Below are positions 33,553 to 42,881 of a stretch of 64,000 nt of DNA, piece by piece; the stretch's first letter is position 1; each line of letters opens with the position of its first letter. The translations under genes were made by a program, and so were the position numbers. The notes beneath the pieces were generated by a model. The model did not search any database. It saw only the letters and a list, made by a program, of their open reading frames with translations, and was not told where the DNA came from. Origin of the DNA: Pseudomonas sp. ANT_H4 (GTDB lineage: Bacteria; Pseudomonadota; Gammaproteobacteria; Pseudomonadales; Pseudomonadaceae); assembly GCF_008369295.1 (NCBI RefSeq), contig NZ_VOBG01000006.1:1-64000 (forward strand). Reading direction: 5' to 3'.

Positions 33553-34020
33553 ATGGCTACCGACCACGAGAACACTTCCGCCGAAGACCAGGCCCTGGCT
33601 GACGAATGGGCAGCGGCCCTGGAGGAAACCGGTGATGTCGGCCAGGACGATATCGACGCGCTGCTGGCCGCCGATGCCGCCACCGCACCGGCGGGCAATC
33701 GCCTGCCCCTGGAAGAGTTCGGCAGCGTGCCGAAGAACCACGAGCCGGTGACCCTGGACGGTCCGAACCTGGACGTGATCCTCGACATCCCGGTGTCGAT
33801 TTCCATGGAAGTGGGCAGCACCGAAATCAACATCCGCAACCTGCTGCAACTCAACCAGGGTTCAGTGATCGAACTCGACCGCCTGGCCGGCGAGCCGCTG
33901 GATGTGCTGGTCAACGGCACGCTGATCGCCCACGGCGAAGTGGTGGTGGTCAACGAAAAGTTCGGCATCCGCCTGACGGACGTGATCAGCCCAAGCGAAC
34001 GCATCAAGAAGTTGCGCTGA
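33553..34020 (+). CDS. fliN: Flagellar motor switch protein FliN
   Basis: A 155-residue C-ring protein. The C-terminal SpoA domain is at about 75-150 (LDVILDIPVSISMEVGSTEINIRNLLQLNQGSVIELDRLAGEPLDVLVNG). The N-terminal ~70 residues are acidic and include GQDDIDALLAAD (30-41), similar to the FliM docking peptide. The ATG at 33553 has GAGGA (33542-33546) at correct spacing. An earlier in-frame TTG at 33532 does not. It is followed by fliO after a single intervening base. Confidence 0.95.
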   Translation: MATDHENTSAEDQALADEWAAALEETGDVGQDDIDALLAADAATAPAGNRLPLEEFGSVPKNHEPVTLDGPNLDVILDIPVSISMEVGSTEINIRNLLQLNQGSVIELDRLAGEPLDVLVNGTLIAHGEVVVVNEKFGIRLTDVISPSERIKKLR

Positions 34021-34021
34021 C

Positions 34022-34456
34022 ATGAAGCGCTTGGTGGTGGGACTGTTGTGGGCGCTGCCATTAAGCGCCTTGGCGGCTGAACCGGTGGTTCAAGCGGCAG
34101 CGCCTGCTGTCAGCAGTGGCATGGCCGGGCAACTGACCCAACTGGTACTGGGCTTGTTGCTGGTGGTCGGGCTGATTTTTGTCCTGGCCTGGCTATTGCG
34201 CCGGGTGCAGCGCATCGGTCCGGGTAATGCCCAGGTCATTGAAGTGGTGGGGTCGCGAGCCCTTGGCCCGCGTGACCGGCTGGTGCTGGTGCAAGTGGGT
34301 GAAGAACAGATTCTGCTGGGCATCACTCCCGGCCGCATCACCCCGCTGCATGTACTCAAGCAGCCGGTGCACGTGGCCCAGACCCAAACGGCTACGCCGG
34401 AGTTCGCCCAGCGCCTGATGGAGTTGTTGGGCAAGGACCAGAAGGATAAGAAGTGA
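34022..34456 (+). CDS. fliO: Flagellar export-gate assembly protein FliO
   Basis: A 144-residue bitopic membrane protein with a signal-like start ([17 protein letters not shown]), one TM at about residues 40-60 ([25 protein letters not shown]) and a FliO-type cytoplasmic domain ([41 protein letters not shown]). It is a scaffold for FliP ring assembly. Its stop overlaps the fliP ATG by one base. Confidence 0.94.
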   Translation: MKRLVVGLLWALPLSALAAEPVVQAAAPAVSSGMAGQLTQLVLGLLLVVGLIFVLAWLLRRVQRIGPGNAQVIEVVGSRALGPRDRLVLVQVGEEQILLGITPGRITPLHVLKQPVHVAQTQTATPEFAQRLMELLGKDQKDKK

Positions 34457-35199
34457 TGCGCGTTTTATTGACGCTCATGCTGTTGCTGGCTGCGCCTCTG
34501 GCACTGGGGGCCGACCCGTTGTCGATCCCGGCGATCACCCTGGGCACCAACGCGGCCGGGGCGCAGGAGTATTCGGTCAGCCTGCAGATCCTGTTGATCA
34601 TGACTGCGCTGAGCTTTATCCCGGCGTTCGTCATGCTGATGACCAGCTTCACCCGCATCATCATCGTCTTCTCGATCCTGCGTCAGGCCCTGGGCCTGCA
34701 GCAGACGCCGTCGAACCAGATCCTTACCGGCATGGCGTTGTTTTTGACGCTGTTCATCATGGCCCCGGTGTTTGACAAGGTGAACCAGCAAGCCCTGCAA
34801 CCGTACCTGGCCGAGAAAATGACGGCCCAGGACGCGATCGACAAGGCCCAGGGCCCGATCAAGGATTTCATGCTGTCCCAGACCCGCTCCAGCGACCTTG
34901 AGCTGTTCGTGCGCCTGTCCAAGCGCACCGACATTGCCAGCCCTGACCAGGCGCCGCTGACCATTCTGGTGCCGGCGTTCGTCACCTCGGAACTGAAGAC
35001 GGCATTCCAGATAGGCTTCATGATTTTCATCCCGTTCCTGATCATCGACCTGGTGGTGGCCAGTGTGCTTATGGCAATGGGTATGATGATGCTGTCGCCG
35101 CTGATCATTTCCTTGCCGTTCAAGATCATGCTGTTTGTGCTGGTGGATGGTTGGGCGCTGATTATCGGCACCCTGGCTGGCAGTTTTGGTGGTGTTTAG
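34456..35199 (+). CDS. fliP: Flagellar type III export-gate protein FliP
   Basis: A 247-residue polytopic membrane protein with a cleavable signal ([19 protein letters not shown]). The family signatures are intact: [36 protein letters not shown] in the N-terminal half, and [31 protein letters not shown] in the C-terminal half. FliP forms the pentameric core of the gate with FliQ and FliR. The ATG at 34456 overlaps the fliO stop (TGATG). A GTG three bases earlier is possible. Confidence 0.96.
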   Translation: MRVLLTLMLLLAAPLALGADPLSIPAITLGTNAAGAQEYSVSLQILLIMTALSFIPAFVMLMTSFTRIIIVFSILRQALGLQQTPSNQILTGMALFLTLFIMAPVFDKVNQQALQPYLAEKMTAQDAIDKAQGPIKDFMLSQTRSSDLELFVRLSKRTDIASPDQAPLTILVPAFVTSELKTAFQIGFMIFIPFLIIDLVVASVLMAMGMMMLSPLIISLPFKIMLFVLVDGWALIIGTLAGSFGGV

Positions 35200-35217
35200 T
35201 TCGATAGGTAACGCCTC

Positions 35218-35487
35218 ATGACCCCAGAAGTCGCAGTCGACCTGTTTCGCGAAGCGTTATGGCTGACCACCATGATGGTGGCCGTGCTGGTGGTGCCCAG
35301 CCTATTGGTGGGCCTGCTGGTGGCGATGTTCCAGGCCGCGACCCAGATCAATGAACAAACCTTGAGCTTCCTCCCGCGTCTGCTGGTGATGCTGGTCACC
35401 CTGATCGTCGCAGGTCCCTGGCTGGTGCAAACCTTCATGGAATACATCCTGCAGCTGTATGGCAGTATTCCGCAGCTGATCGGCTGA
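35218..35487 (+). CDS. fliQ: Flagellar type III export-gate protein FliQ
   Basis: An 89-residue protein with two membrane helices (LWLTTMMVAVLVVPSLLVGLLVAMFQAATQINEQTLSFLPRLL then LVTLIVAGPWLVQTFMEYI), typical FliQ. It wraps around the FliP5-FliR1 core. Its stop overlaps the fliR start by one base. Confidence 0.96.
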   Translation: MTPEVAVDLFREALWLTTMMVAVLVVPSLLVGLLVAMFQAATQINEQTLSFLPRLLVMLVTLIVAGPWLVQTFMEYILQLYGSIPQLIG

Positions 35488-36272
35488 TGAGCCCGCTGCT
35501 GGAGTTGACCAACGCGCAGATCGGCACCTGGGTGGCCTCATTCATGCTGCCGCTGTTTCGCATCGCCGCCGTGCTGATGACCATGCCGGTGTTCGGTACT
35601 ACCCTGGTTCCAAAGCGAGTGCGCCTGTTTTTTGCGGTAGCGATCGCAGTGGTGCTTGTCCCTGGCTTGCCGCCGATGCCCACCGTCAGTGCCCTGGACC
35701 TGAGTGCGTTGCTGCTGATTGCCGAGCAGATCCTGATCGGCGCGCTGCTGGGGTTTTCCCTGCAACTGTTTTTCCAGGCCTTTGTGATTGCCGGGCAGGT
35801 GATCTCGATCCAGATGGGCATGGGCTTTGCCTCCATGGTCGACCCCACCAACGGCGTGTCGGTGGCGGTAATCGGGCAATTTCTGACCATGCTGGTGACC
35901 TTGCTGTTTTTGGCCATGAACGGCCACCTGGTGGTGTTCGAAGTGCTCACCGAAAGCTTCACCACCTTGCCGGTGGGTGAGGGGCTGGTGGTCAGTCACT
36001 TCTGGGAGCTGGTGGGCCGCCTCAGTTGGGTGCTGGGCGCCGCCTTGCTGCTGGTGCTGCCGGCGATCACCGCGCTGCTGGTGGTCAACATCGCCTTTGG
36101 CGTGATGACCCGGGCGGCGCCGCAGTTGAACATCTTCTCCATCGGTTTCCCCCTGACCCTGGTGCTGGGCATGGGGATTTTCTGGATCGGCATGGCCGAC
36201 ATTCTCAATCAGTATCAACCGCTGGCCAGTGACGCCTTGCAGTTTTTACGTGATCTGGCACGGGCGCGCTGA
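35487..36272 (+). CDS. fliR: Flagellar type III export-gate protein FliR
   Basis: A 261-residue protein with six predicted membrane helices. Family blocks: ASFMLPLFRIAAVLMTMPVFG, FQAFVIAGQVISIQMGMGFASMVDPTNG and MTRAAPQLNIFSIGFPLTLVLG. It completes the FliP5FliQ4FliR1 gate. flhB starts 3 nt after its stop. Confidence 0.96.
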   Translation: MSPLLELTNAQIGTWVASFMLPLFRIAAVLMTMPVFGTTLVPKRVRLFFAVAIAVVLVPGLPPMPTVSALDLSALLLIAEQILIGALLGFSLQLFFQAFVIAGQVISIQMGMGFASMVDPTNGVSVAVIGQFLTMLVTLLFLAMNGHLVVFEVLTESFTTLPVGEGLVVSHFWELVGRLSWVLGAALLLVLPAITALLVVNIAFGVMTRAAPQLNIFSIGFPLTLVLGMGIFWIGMADILNQYQPLASDALQFLRDLARAR

Positions 36273-36275
36273 GCC

Positions 36276-37412
36276 ATGGCCGAGAGCGAGAGTGGTCAGG
36301 ACAAGACAGAAGACCCCACGGACAAACGAAAAAAGGACTCCAGGGAAAAGGGCGAGATTGCCCGCTCCAAAGAGCTCAATACCCTTGCGGTGATGCTTGC
36401 CGGTGCCGGTGGCCTGCTGATCTACGGCGGTGGCCTGGCGATTGATCTGATGGAGTTGATGCGCCTGAACTTCTCCTTGCCTCGCGAGGTACTGCTGGAT
36501 CAGCGCTCCATGGGCATCTACCTGCTGCACTCGGGGAAAATTGCCATCCTCGCGATGCAGCCGGTGCTGGTCACGTTGCTGCTGGCAGCAATCATTGGGC
36601 CGATTTCCCTCGGTGGCTGGCTGTTTGCCGCCGGCAGCCTGGCGCCTAAATTCAGCCGGATGAACCCTGGTGCCGGGATCAAGCGGATGTTTTCGGCCAA
36701 GGCGCTGATTGAGTTGCTCAAGGCCCTGGCCAAGTTCTTCATTATTTTGTTTGTGGCGCTGGCGGTGTTGTCAGCGGATATCGACGATTTGCAGCGCATC
36801 GCCCATGAACCGCTGGAGCTGGCGATCATCCATAGCGTCCAGGTAGTGGGCTGGAGTTCACTGTGGATGGCCCTCGGCCTGCTGTTGATCGCCGCCGTCG
36901 ACGTCCCGGTGCAGTTGTGGGAAAGCCACAAGAAACTGCTGATGACCAAGCAGGAAGTGCGCGACGAGCACAAGGACCAGGAAGGCCGGCCGGAAGTGAA
37001 GCAGCGCATTCGCCAACTGCAGCGCGAGATGTCCCAGCGCAAGATGATGTCGTCGGTTCCCGATGCTGATGTGGTCATCACCAACCCGACTCACTACGCC
37101 GTGGCCCTCAAGTACGACCCGGAGAAGGGCGGCGCACCGATGCTGCTGGCCAAGGGCAGCGACTTTACCGCCCTGAAAATCCGCGAAATCGCCGTGGCCA
37201 ACGATATCCTGCTGCTGGAATCGCCAGAACTGGCCCGGTCGATTTTCTACTCCACCGACCTGGATCACGAAATTCCTGCCGGTCTTTATCTGGCGGTGGC
37301 CCAAGTGTTGGCTTACGTCTATCAGATCCGCCAATACCGCGCTGGCAAGGGCAAGCGCCCAGACCCCCTCAAGGACCTGCCGATCCCGCCGGATTTGCGT
37401 CGCGATTCCTAA
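36276..37412 (+). CDS. flhB: Flagellar export switch protein FlhB
   Basis: A 378-residue export-gate component that switches substrate class from rod/hook to filament. A charged N-terminus (DKTEDPTDKRKKDSREKG) is followed by four TM helices. The cytoplasmic domain has the autocleavage site N270-P271-T272-H273. Cleavage leaves a C-terminal fragment (ALKYDPEKGGAPMLLAKG and onward). It lies in the fliL operon. A stand-alone homologue of its C-domain (FlhX) is at 52253-52582. No clear terminator; a REPIN follows. Confidence 0.96.
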   Translation: MAESESGQDKTEDPTDKRKKDSREKGEIARSKELNTLAVMLAGAGGLLIYGGGLAIDLMELMRLNFSLPREVLLDQRSMGIYLLHSGKIAILAMQPVLVTLLLAAIIGPISLGGWLFAAGSLAPKFSRMNPGAGIKRMFSAKALIELLKALAKFFIILFVALAVLSADIDDLQRIAHEPLELAIIHSVQVVGWSSLWMALGLLLIAAVDVPVQLWESHKKLLMTKQEVRDEHKDQEGRPEVKQRIRQLQREMSQRKMMSSVPDADVVITNPTHYAVALKYDPEKGGAPMLLAKGSDFTALKIREIAVANDILLLESPELARSIFYSTDLDHEIPAGLYLAVAQVLAYVYQIRQYRAGKGKRPDPLKDLPIPPDLRRDS

Positions 37413-37457
37413 GGCTTATGTTGCCAGCAATGACCCTTTCGAAGTCAGGCCCCCCGT

Positions 37458-37573
37458 CGTAGCAGTTGTCGAGCCTAAGCGAGGCTACGTTGGCTGCACC
37501 ACCGCTTTCAGATCAGCCCCCAGCACCGAGTCGCCCCCAACGCAGCCTCGTTCCACTCGACAGCTGCTACGGG
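37458..37573. repeat. REPIN of the GTAGCAG...GTCGAGC family
   Basis: CGTAGCAGTTGTCGAGC (37458) and the inverted arm GCAGCCTCGTTCCACTCGAC...CTACGGG (ending 37573) flank about 45 nt. The same element, internal part included, occurs in inverted orientation at 52080-52196. The 37413-37729 gap otherwise holds the flhA promoter and no gene. Confidence 0.8.
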
Positions 37574-37652
37574 ACATTGATATCGGGAGAGCGGGGCATG
37601 CCGATCATTCCCACGCAGGGCGAGAGAACGATCTGCGCCTTCAAGCAAAAGT

Positions 37653-37668
37653 TGGAAGGCTTCTTGCA
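37653..37668 (+). promoter_or_regulatory. sigma-54 promoter of flhA-flhF-fleN-fliA
   Basis: TGGAAGGCTTCTTGCA: GG (37654-37655) and GC (37666-37667) are 10 nt apart, with TTGCA at -12. The -12 GC lies 63 nt before flhA. The -24 box is less perfect (TGGAAG). Confidence 0.75.
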
Positions 37669-37729
37669 ATGACGCCTTCACGTCGCCTTCTGGCGTCAAA
37701 AGTTTGCTTCAAGGAAACGAGGAATACCG

Positions 37730-39859
37730 GTGGATCGTTCTCAAATGCTCAACAATGCCCGAGGCACGCTGACAGACCTTTCACGAGGCAATCTGGGCGT
37801 ACCGTTGTTGCTGTTGGTCATGCTGGCAATGATGATGTTGCCGATGCCGCCGTTCCTGCTCGACGTGTTCTTCACCTTCAACATTGCCCTGTCCATCGTC
37901 GTGCTGCTGGTGTGCGTCTACGCCCTGCGGCCCTTGGATTTCGCGGTTTTCCCCACTATTTTGCTGGTCGCCACCTTGCTGAGGCTGGCGCTCAACGTCG
38001 CCTCCACGCGGGTGGTCATGCTTCACGGCCAGGACGGCCACGCCGCTGCGGGCAAGGTGATCCAGGCCTTCGGCGAGGTGGTGATCGGCGGTAACTATGT
38101 GGTCGGTATCGTGGTGTTCGCGATCCTGATGATCATCAACTTCGTGGTAGTGACCAAGGGCGCCGGGCGGATTTCCGAGGTGAGCGCGCGTTTCACCCTC
38201 GACGCCATGCCCGGCAAGCAAATGGCTATCGACGCCGACCTCAACGCCGGCCTGATCGACCAGAACCAGGCCAAGAACCGTCGCCTGGAAGTGGCCCAGG
38301 AAGCCGAGTTCTACGGCTCCATGGACGGTGCGAGCAAGTTCGTGCGCGGTGACGCCATCGCCGGCCTGCTGATTCTGTTCATCAACCTGATCGGCGGCAT
38401 GGCGGTCGGTATCTTCCAGCATGGCATGACCTTCGGCGACGCCGGCAGGGTCTACGCCTTGCTGACCATCGGTGACGGTTTGGTGGCGCAATTGCCATCA
38501 CTGCTGTTGTCCACCGCTGCCGCGATCATGGTGACCCGTGCTTCGGGCTCCGAAGACATGGGCAAGCAGATCAATCGGCAGATGTTCTCCTCGCCCAAGG
38601 CTCTGGCGGTGGCGGCCGGGATCATGGCGGTGATGGGTATTGTGCCTGGCATGCCCCATGTGTCCTTTCTTTCCATGGCAGCCCTCGCGGGGGGCGCGGC
38701 CTACCTGTTCTGGAAAAAGCAGAGCGGGGTCAAGGTCCAGGCGCTGCAAGAAGTTGCACGTCAGCAGGAGTTGCTGCCATCGCCGTCCCGTGCCCAGGAA
38801 ACCAAGGAGCTGGGTTGGGACGACGTGACGCCTATCGACATGATTGGCCTGGAAGTGGGCTACCGCCTGATTCCCCTGGTGGACCGTAACCAGGGCGGGC
38901 AATTGCTGGCGCGGATCAAGGGCGTGCGCAAGAAGCTGTCCCAGGACCTGGGCTTTCTGATGCCCACTGTGCACATTCGTGACAACCTCGACCTGGCCCC
39001 CAGCGCCTACCGCCTGACCTTGATGGGCGTGACCCTGGCAGAAGCCGAGATCTACCCGGACCGGGAGTTGGCGATCAACCCCGGCCAGGTCTTCGGTACC
39101 CTCAGCGGCATAACCGCCAAAGATCCGGCTTTTGGCCTGGAGGCCGTGTGGATCGAAGCCAGTCAGCGCAACCAGGCGCAGTCCCTGGGCTACACCGTGG
39201 TGGATGCCAGCACGGTGGTCGCCACCCACCTTAACCAGATTCTCTACAAGCACTCCCACGAGCTGATTGGCCACGAAGAAGTCCAGCAACTCATGCAGTT
39301 ACTGGCCAAAGCCTCGCCGAAACTGGCTGAAGAGCTGGTGCCGGGAATACTGTCGCTGTCGCAACTGCTCAAGGTGCTGCAAGCGCTGTTGGCCGAGCAG
39401 GTGCCGGTGCGGGACATTCGCAGCATTGCCGAAGCCGTCGCCAACAATGCCGCCAAGAGTCAAGATACTGCCGCGCTGGTCGCCGCGGTGCGCGTCGGAT
39501 TGTCCCGCGCCATTGTCCAAAGCATTGTAGGGCTTGACTCCGAGCTGCCTGTGATCACCTTGGAACCAAGGTTGGAACAAATATTGCTCAATAGTATTCA
39601 GAAGGCAGGGCAAGGCCAGGAAGAGGGCGTTCTGCTGGAGCCAAGCATGGCTGAAAAGCTGCAGCGTTCGTTGATTGACGCCGCACAGCGCCAGGAAATG
39701 CAGGGCCAACCGGTGATTCTGCTGGTGGCAGGCCCCGTTCGGGCGATGTTGTCGCGGTTTGGACGCCTGGCAGTACCGAATTTGCACGTTTTGGCTTATC
39801 AGGAAATTCCTGACAATAAGCAAGTGACTATCGTCGCGACAGTAGGCCCCAACGGCTGA
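37730..39859 (+). CDS. flhA: Flagellar export-gate protein FlhA
   Basis: A 709-residue protein with eight N-terminal membrane helices (residues ~20-330) and a cytoplasmic nonameric ring domain (residues ~360-709) that docks chaperone-substrate complexes. The FHIPEP region is intact: LRLALNVASTRVVML, GAGRISEVSARFTLDAMPGKQMAIDADLNAGLI. The start is GTG at 37730 with GAGG upstream, giving MDRSQMLNNARG. It heads the operon flhA-flhF-fleN-fliA. Confidence 0.96.
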   Translation: MDRSQMLNNARGTLTDLSRGNLGVPLLLLVMLAMMMLPMPPFLLDVFFTFNIALSIVVLLVCVYALRPLDFAVFPTILLVATLLRLALNVASTRVVMLHGQDGHAAAGKVIQAFGEVVIGGNYVVGIVVFAILMIINFVVVTKGAGRISEVSARFTLDAMPGKQMAIDADLNAGLIDQNQAKNRRLEVAQEAEFYGSMDGASKFVRGDAIAGLLILFINLIGGMAVGIFQHGMTFGDAGRVYALLTIGDGLVAQLPSLLLSTAAAIMVTRASGSEDMGKQINRQMFSSPKALAVAAGIMAVMGIVPGMPHVSFLSMAALAGGAAYLFWKKQSGVKVQALQEVARQQELLPSPSRAQETKELGWDDVTPIDMIGLEVGYRLIPLVDRNQGGQLLARIKGVRKKLSQDLGFLMPTVHIRDNLDLAPSAYRLTLMGVTLAEAEIYPDRELAINPGQVFGTLSGITAKDPAFGLEAVWIEASQRNQAQSLGYTVVDASTVVATHLNQILYKHSHELIGHEEVQQLMQLLAKASPKLAEELVPGILSLSQLLKVLQALLAEQVPVRDIRSIAEAVANNAAKSQDTAALVAAVRVGLSRAIVQSIVGLDSELPVITLEPRLEQILLNSIQKAGQGQEEGVLLEPSMAEKLQRSLIDAAQRQEMQGQPVILLVAGPVRAMLSRFGRLAVPNLHVLAYQEIPDNKQVTIVATVGPNG

Positions 39860-39870
39860 GGTAGTGGGTT

Positions 39871-41187
39871 ATGCAAGTGAAGCGTTTTTTCGCCGCCGAT
39901 ATGCGTCAGGCCATGAAACTGGTTCGTGATGAGCTGGGCGCCGACGCCGCGATTATCGGTAACCGTCGCATTGCCGGCGGTGTCGAGCTGACGGCTGCCC
40001 TGGATTACCAACCCTCGGCGCTGGCGCCGCGCGTACCGAACATGGAACTGGAAGACGAGCTGCGCAAGACCGCCTCGCGCATTGTCTCGGCCCAGGCCGA
40101 ATTGAGCATGCGCGGCGACAGCGACGCCACCACCAATCGCCAGCTGTTCGCCGGCCTGCCGCTGACCGCCTCCGAGCCGCTGGTGGAGCCGACCTTTGTC
40201 GAGCCACCACGGCCTGCGGCGCCCGCACAGGCGGCCCCGGTCGATCAGCGCGTGTTCGACTCTATGCGTTTTGAACTCAACGGCCTGCGTGAGTTGCTGG
40301 AAGTGCAGCTTGGCTCGTTGGCGTGGAACCAATTGCAGGGCAGCAAACCGCAACAGGCCAACCTCTGGCGCCGCCTGCAACGCATCGGCCTGTCCGGCCC
40401 GTTGTCCCGCGACCTGCTGGCGCTGACCACCGAAATTGAAGAGCCTCGCCAGGCTTGGCGCATGTTGCTGGCCCATCTGGCGCGGATGATTGTTACCCCT
40501 GAAATCGAACCTCTGGAAGAAGGTGGCGTGATTGCCATGGTCGGCCCTGCCGGCATGGGCAAGACCACCACCCTGGCCAAGCTGGCAGCCCGATACGTGC
40601 TCAAGTACGGCGCGCAGAACATCGCGCTGGTGAGCATGGACAGCTACCGCATTGGCGCCCAGGAACAGCTCAAGACCCTGGGCCGCATCCTCAACGTGCC
40701 GGTGACCCATGTCGATCCAGGCCAGTCGTTGGCCAACGCCCTCGATCCGCTGCTGCGCAAGCGCGTGGTGTTGATCGACACCGCTGGCCTGCAAGCCAGC
40801 GATCCGGCCCTGCGCATGCAGCTGGAAAGCCTGGCTGGGCGCGGGATCAAGTCAAAAAATTATCTGGTGCTTGCAACAACCAGCCAGAAACAGGTTCTCA
40901 CCGCTGCGTACCACAGTTACAAGCGTTGTGGGCTGGCCGGCTGCATCCTGACTAAACTTGACGAAACGGCGAGTCTGGGCGAGGTGCTGAGTTTGGCAAT
41001 CAGTCATGAATTACCGGTCGCCTACCTGACCGACGGGCCGCGGATCCCGGATGATTTACATCTGCCGCGCCGTCATCAGTTGGTCAGCCGTGCCGTCAGC
41101 GTGCAAATGCAGGAAGAACCCAGTGAGGAAGCGATGGCTGACATGTTCGCGGATCTCTACCACAGTCCGGCCAAACGGGTCGGCTGA
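39871..41187 (+). CDS. flhF: SRP-family GTPase FlhF (polar flagellum placement)
   Basis: A 438-residue SRP-type GTPase. The N-terminal B domain (MQVKRFFAADMRQAMKLVRDELGADAAI) is followed by a Pro/Ala-rich linker (~100-125), the N domain, and the G domain with G1 GPAGMGKTT (225-233), SMDSYRIGAQEQL, LIDTAGLQ and LTKLDETASLG. FlhF recruits the first basal-body parts to the cell pole. Its GTPase is stimulated by FleN. It is 11 nt after flhA. Confidence 0.96.
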   Translation: MQVKRFFAADMRQAMKLVRDELGADAAIIGNRRIAGGVELTAALDYQPSALAPRVPNMELEDELRKTASRIVSAQAELSMRGDSDATTNRQLFAGLPLTASEPLVEPTFVEPPRPAAPAQAAPVDQRVFDSMRFELNGLRELLEVQLGSLAWNQLQGSKPQQANLWRRLQRIGLSGPLSRDLLALTTEIEEPRQAWRMLLAHLARMIVTPEIEPLEEGGVIAMVGPAGMGKTTTLAKLAARYVLKYGAQNIALVSMDSYRIGAQEQLKTLGRILNVPVTHVDPGQSLANALDPLLRKRVVLIDTAGLQASDPALRMQLESLAGRGIKSKNYLVLATTSQKQVLTAAYHSYKRCGLAGCILTKLDETASLGEVLSLAISHELPVAYLTDGPRIPDDLHLPRRHQLVSRAVSVQMQEEPSEEAMADMFADLYHSPAKRVG

Positions 41188-41307
41188 GGGCAACATGGCC
41201 TTCAATATAAAATGACAGTGCAAAGTACCTACATCGATGGTCTGCCAGCAGTTCGCGCAACCACCTCATGTAGCCTGCGTCTAAGCAAGACAAGGTAAAG
41301 AAATAAA

Positions 41308-42141
41308 ATGGGCAGCATGCATCCCGTACAGGTGATCGCGGTGACCGGCGGCAAAGGTGGCGTCGGGAAAACTAACGTGTCAGTGAATTTGTCCCTGGCC
41401 CTGGCAGAGCTTGGCCGCCGCGTCATGCTGCTGGATGCCGACCTGGGACTGGCGAACGTTGATGTTCTGCTGGGACTGACGCCCAAACATACATTGGCCG
41501 ATGTCATCGAGGGCCGCTGTGAGCTGCGCGACGTGCTGTTGCAGGGTCCCGGCGGGATTCGCATCGTGCCGGCTGCCTCCGGCACCCAGAGCATGGTGCA
41601 TCTGAGCCCGGCGCAGCATGCGGGCCTGATCCAGGCCTTCAGCGATATTGGCGACAACCTCGACGTGCTGGTGATCGACACCGCCGCCGGGATCGGTGAG
41701 TCCGTGGTCAGCTTTGTGCGCGCAGCGCAAGAAGTGTTGCTGGTGGTCTGCGACGAGCCCACCTCGATCACCGACGCCTACGCCCTGATCAAACTGCTTA
41801 ACCGCGACTACGGCATGAACCGCTTCCGCGTGCTGGCCAACATGGCCCAAAGCCCGCAGGAAGGACGCAACCTGTTCGCCAAGTTGACCAAGGTCACGGA
41901 TCGCTTCCTCGATGTCGCCTTACAATATGTTGGCGCAGTTCCCTATGACGAGTGTGTGCGCAAGGCTGTGCAAAAGCAGCGTGCAGTCTATGAAGCATTC
42001 CCTCGTTCGAAGTGCGCACTGGCGTTCAAGGCTATTGCTCAGAAGGTCGATACTTGGCCGTTGCCCGCCAATCCGCGGGGGCATCTGGAGTTTTTCGTCG
42101 AGCGATTGGTGCATCAGACGAGTGCAGGACCGGTGTTATGA
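41308..42141 (+). CDS. fleN: MinD-like ATPase FleN (FlhG), flagellar number regulator
   Basis: A 277-residue ParA/MinD-family ATPase with deviant Walker A GGKGGVGKT (14-22), switch region DADLGLANVDVLLGL and VIDTAAGIGESVVSF. In Pseudomonas FleN binds FleQ and blocks its activity, keeping one or few polar flagella. The 120-nt gap from flhF shows no clear promoter. Its stop codon overlaps the fliA ATG (ATGA), so the two are probably coupled. Confidence 0.95.
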   Translation: MGSMHPVQVIAVTGGKGGVGKTNVSVNLSLALAELGRRVMLLDADLGLANVDVLLGLTPKHTLADVIEGRCELRDVLLQGPGGIRIVPAASGTQSMVHLSPAQHAGLIQAFSDIGDNLDVLVIDTAAGIGESVVSFVRAAQEVLLVVCDEPTSITDAYALIKLLNRDYGMNRFRVLANMAQSPQEGRNLFAKLTKVTDRFLDVALQYVGAVPYDECVRKAVQKQRAVYEAFPRSKCALAFKAIAQKVDTWPLPANPRGHLEFFVERLVHQTSAGPVL

Positions 42142-42878
42142 CAGCCAGCGGCTACAACCTTTACAAGAGTTCGGCTCGTGATAGCCAAGGCGAATTGATT
42201 GAGCGCTATGCGCCCTTGGTCAAGCGCATTGCCTACCACTTGCTGGCACGCTTGCCCGCCAGCGTTCAGGTCGAAGACCTGATCCAGGCAGGCATGATCG
42301 GCTTGCTCGAAGTGTCGACCAAATATGACGCGAGCAAGGGTGCGAGTTTCGAGACGTATGCGGGTATCCGTATCCGTGGCGCGATGCTCGACGAAGTGCG
42401 TAAAGGTGATTGGGCGCCGCGTTCGGTCCACCGTAATACCCGCATGGTAAGTGACGCAATTCGCTCAATTGAAGCAAAAACCGGTCGTGACGCTAAAGAT
42501 CACGAAGTTGCGGCCGAACTCCAATTGAGTCTCGACGATTACTACGGGATTTTGAACGATACCTTGGGCAGTCGCTTGTTCAGTTTCGACGACCTGTTGC
42601 AGGACGGCGAACATGAAGGGCTGCACGAGGACGGCGCGAGTGCTCATCTCGAACCGTCGCGCGATCTGGAAGATGAACGCTTTCAGGGCGCACTGGCGGA
42701 CGCGATTGCCAATTTGCCGGAGCGTGAGCGACTAGTGTTGGCGCTGTACTACGACGAAGAGCTGAACCTCAAGGAAATCGGTGAGGTCCTGGGGGTCAGC
42801 GAATCGCGGGTCAGCCAGTTACACAGCCAGTGCGCGGCCCGCTTGCGGGGGCGTTTGGGAGAGTGGCGAGCGCGCTGA
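42138..42878 (+). CDS. fliA: Flagellar sigma factor FliA (sigma-28)
   Basis: A 246-residue group 3 sigma factor. Region 2 is YAPLVKRIAYHLLARLPASVQVEDLIQAGMIGLLEVSTKYD ... FETYAGIRIRGAMLDEVRKGDW. Region 3 includes AIRSIEAKTGRDAKDHEVAAEL. Region 4 has the HTH LNLKEIGEVLGVSESRVSQLHSQC. The start ATG at 42138 overlaps the fleN stop. Target promoters seen in this window are upstream of fliC and parP, and within flgJ and cheZ. FlgM, its antagonist, is encoded elsewhere. Confidence 0.96.
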   Translation: MTASGYNLYKSSARDSQGELIERYAPLVKRIAYHLLARLPASVQVEDLIQAGMIGLLEVSTKYDASKGASFETYAGIRIRGAMLDEVRKGDWAPRSVHRNTRMVSDAIRSIEAKTGRDAKDHEVAAELQLSLDDYYGILNDTLGSRLFSFDDLLQDGEHEGLHEDGASAHLEPSRDLEDERFQGALADAIANLPERERLVLALYYDEELNLKEIGEVLGVSESRVSQLHSQCAARLRGRLGEWRAR

Positions 42879-42881
42879 CAG

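Noticed and set aside
37690-37710. Second sigma-54-like site TGGCG...TTTGCT before flhA
   Set aside because: The gap between GG and GC is 12 nt, not 10, and it is too close to the start codon.
42012-42137. N-terminal extension of fliA into fleN
   Set aside because: The ATG at 42138 overlaps the fleN stop and gives the normal FliA length. The extension has no sigma-factor sequence.
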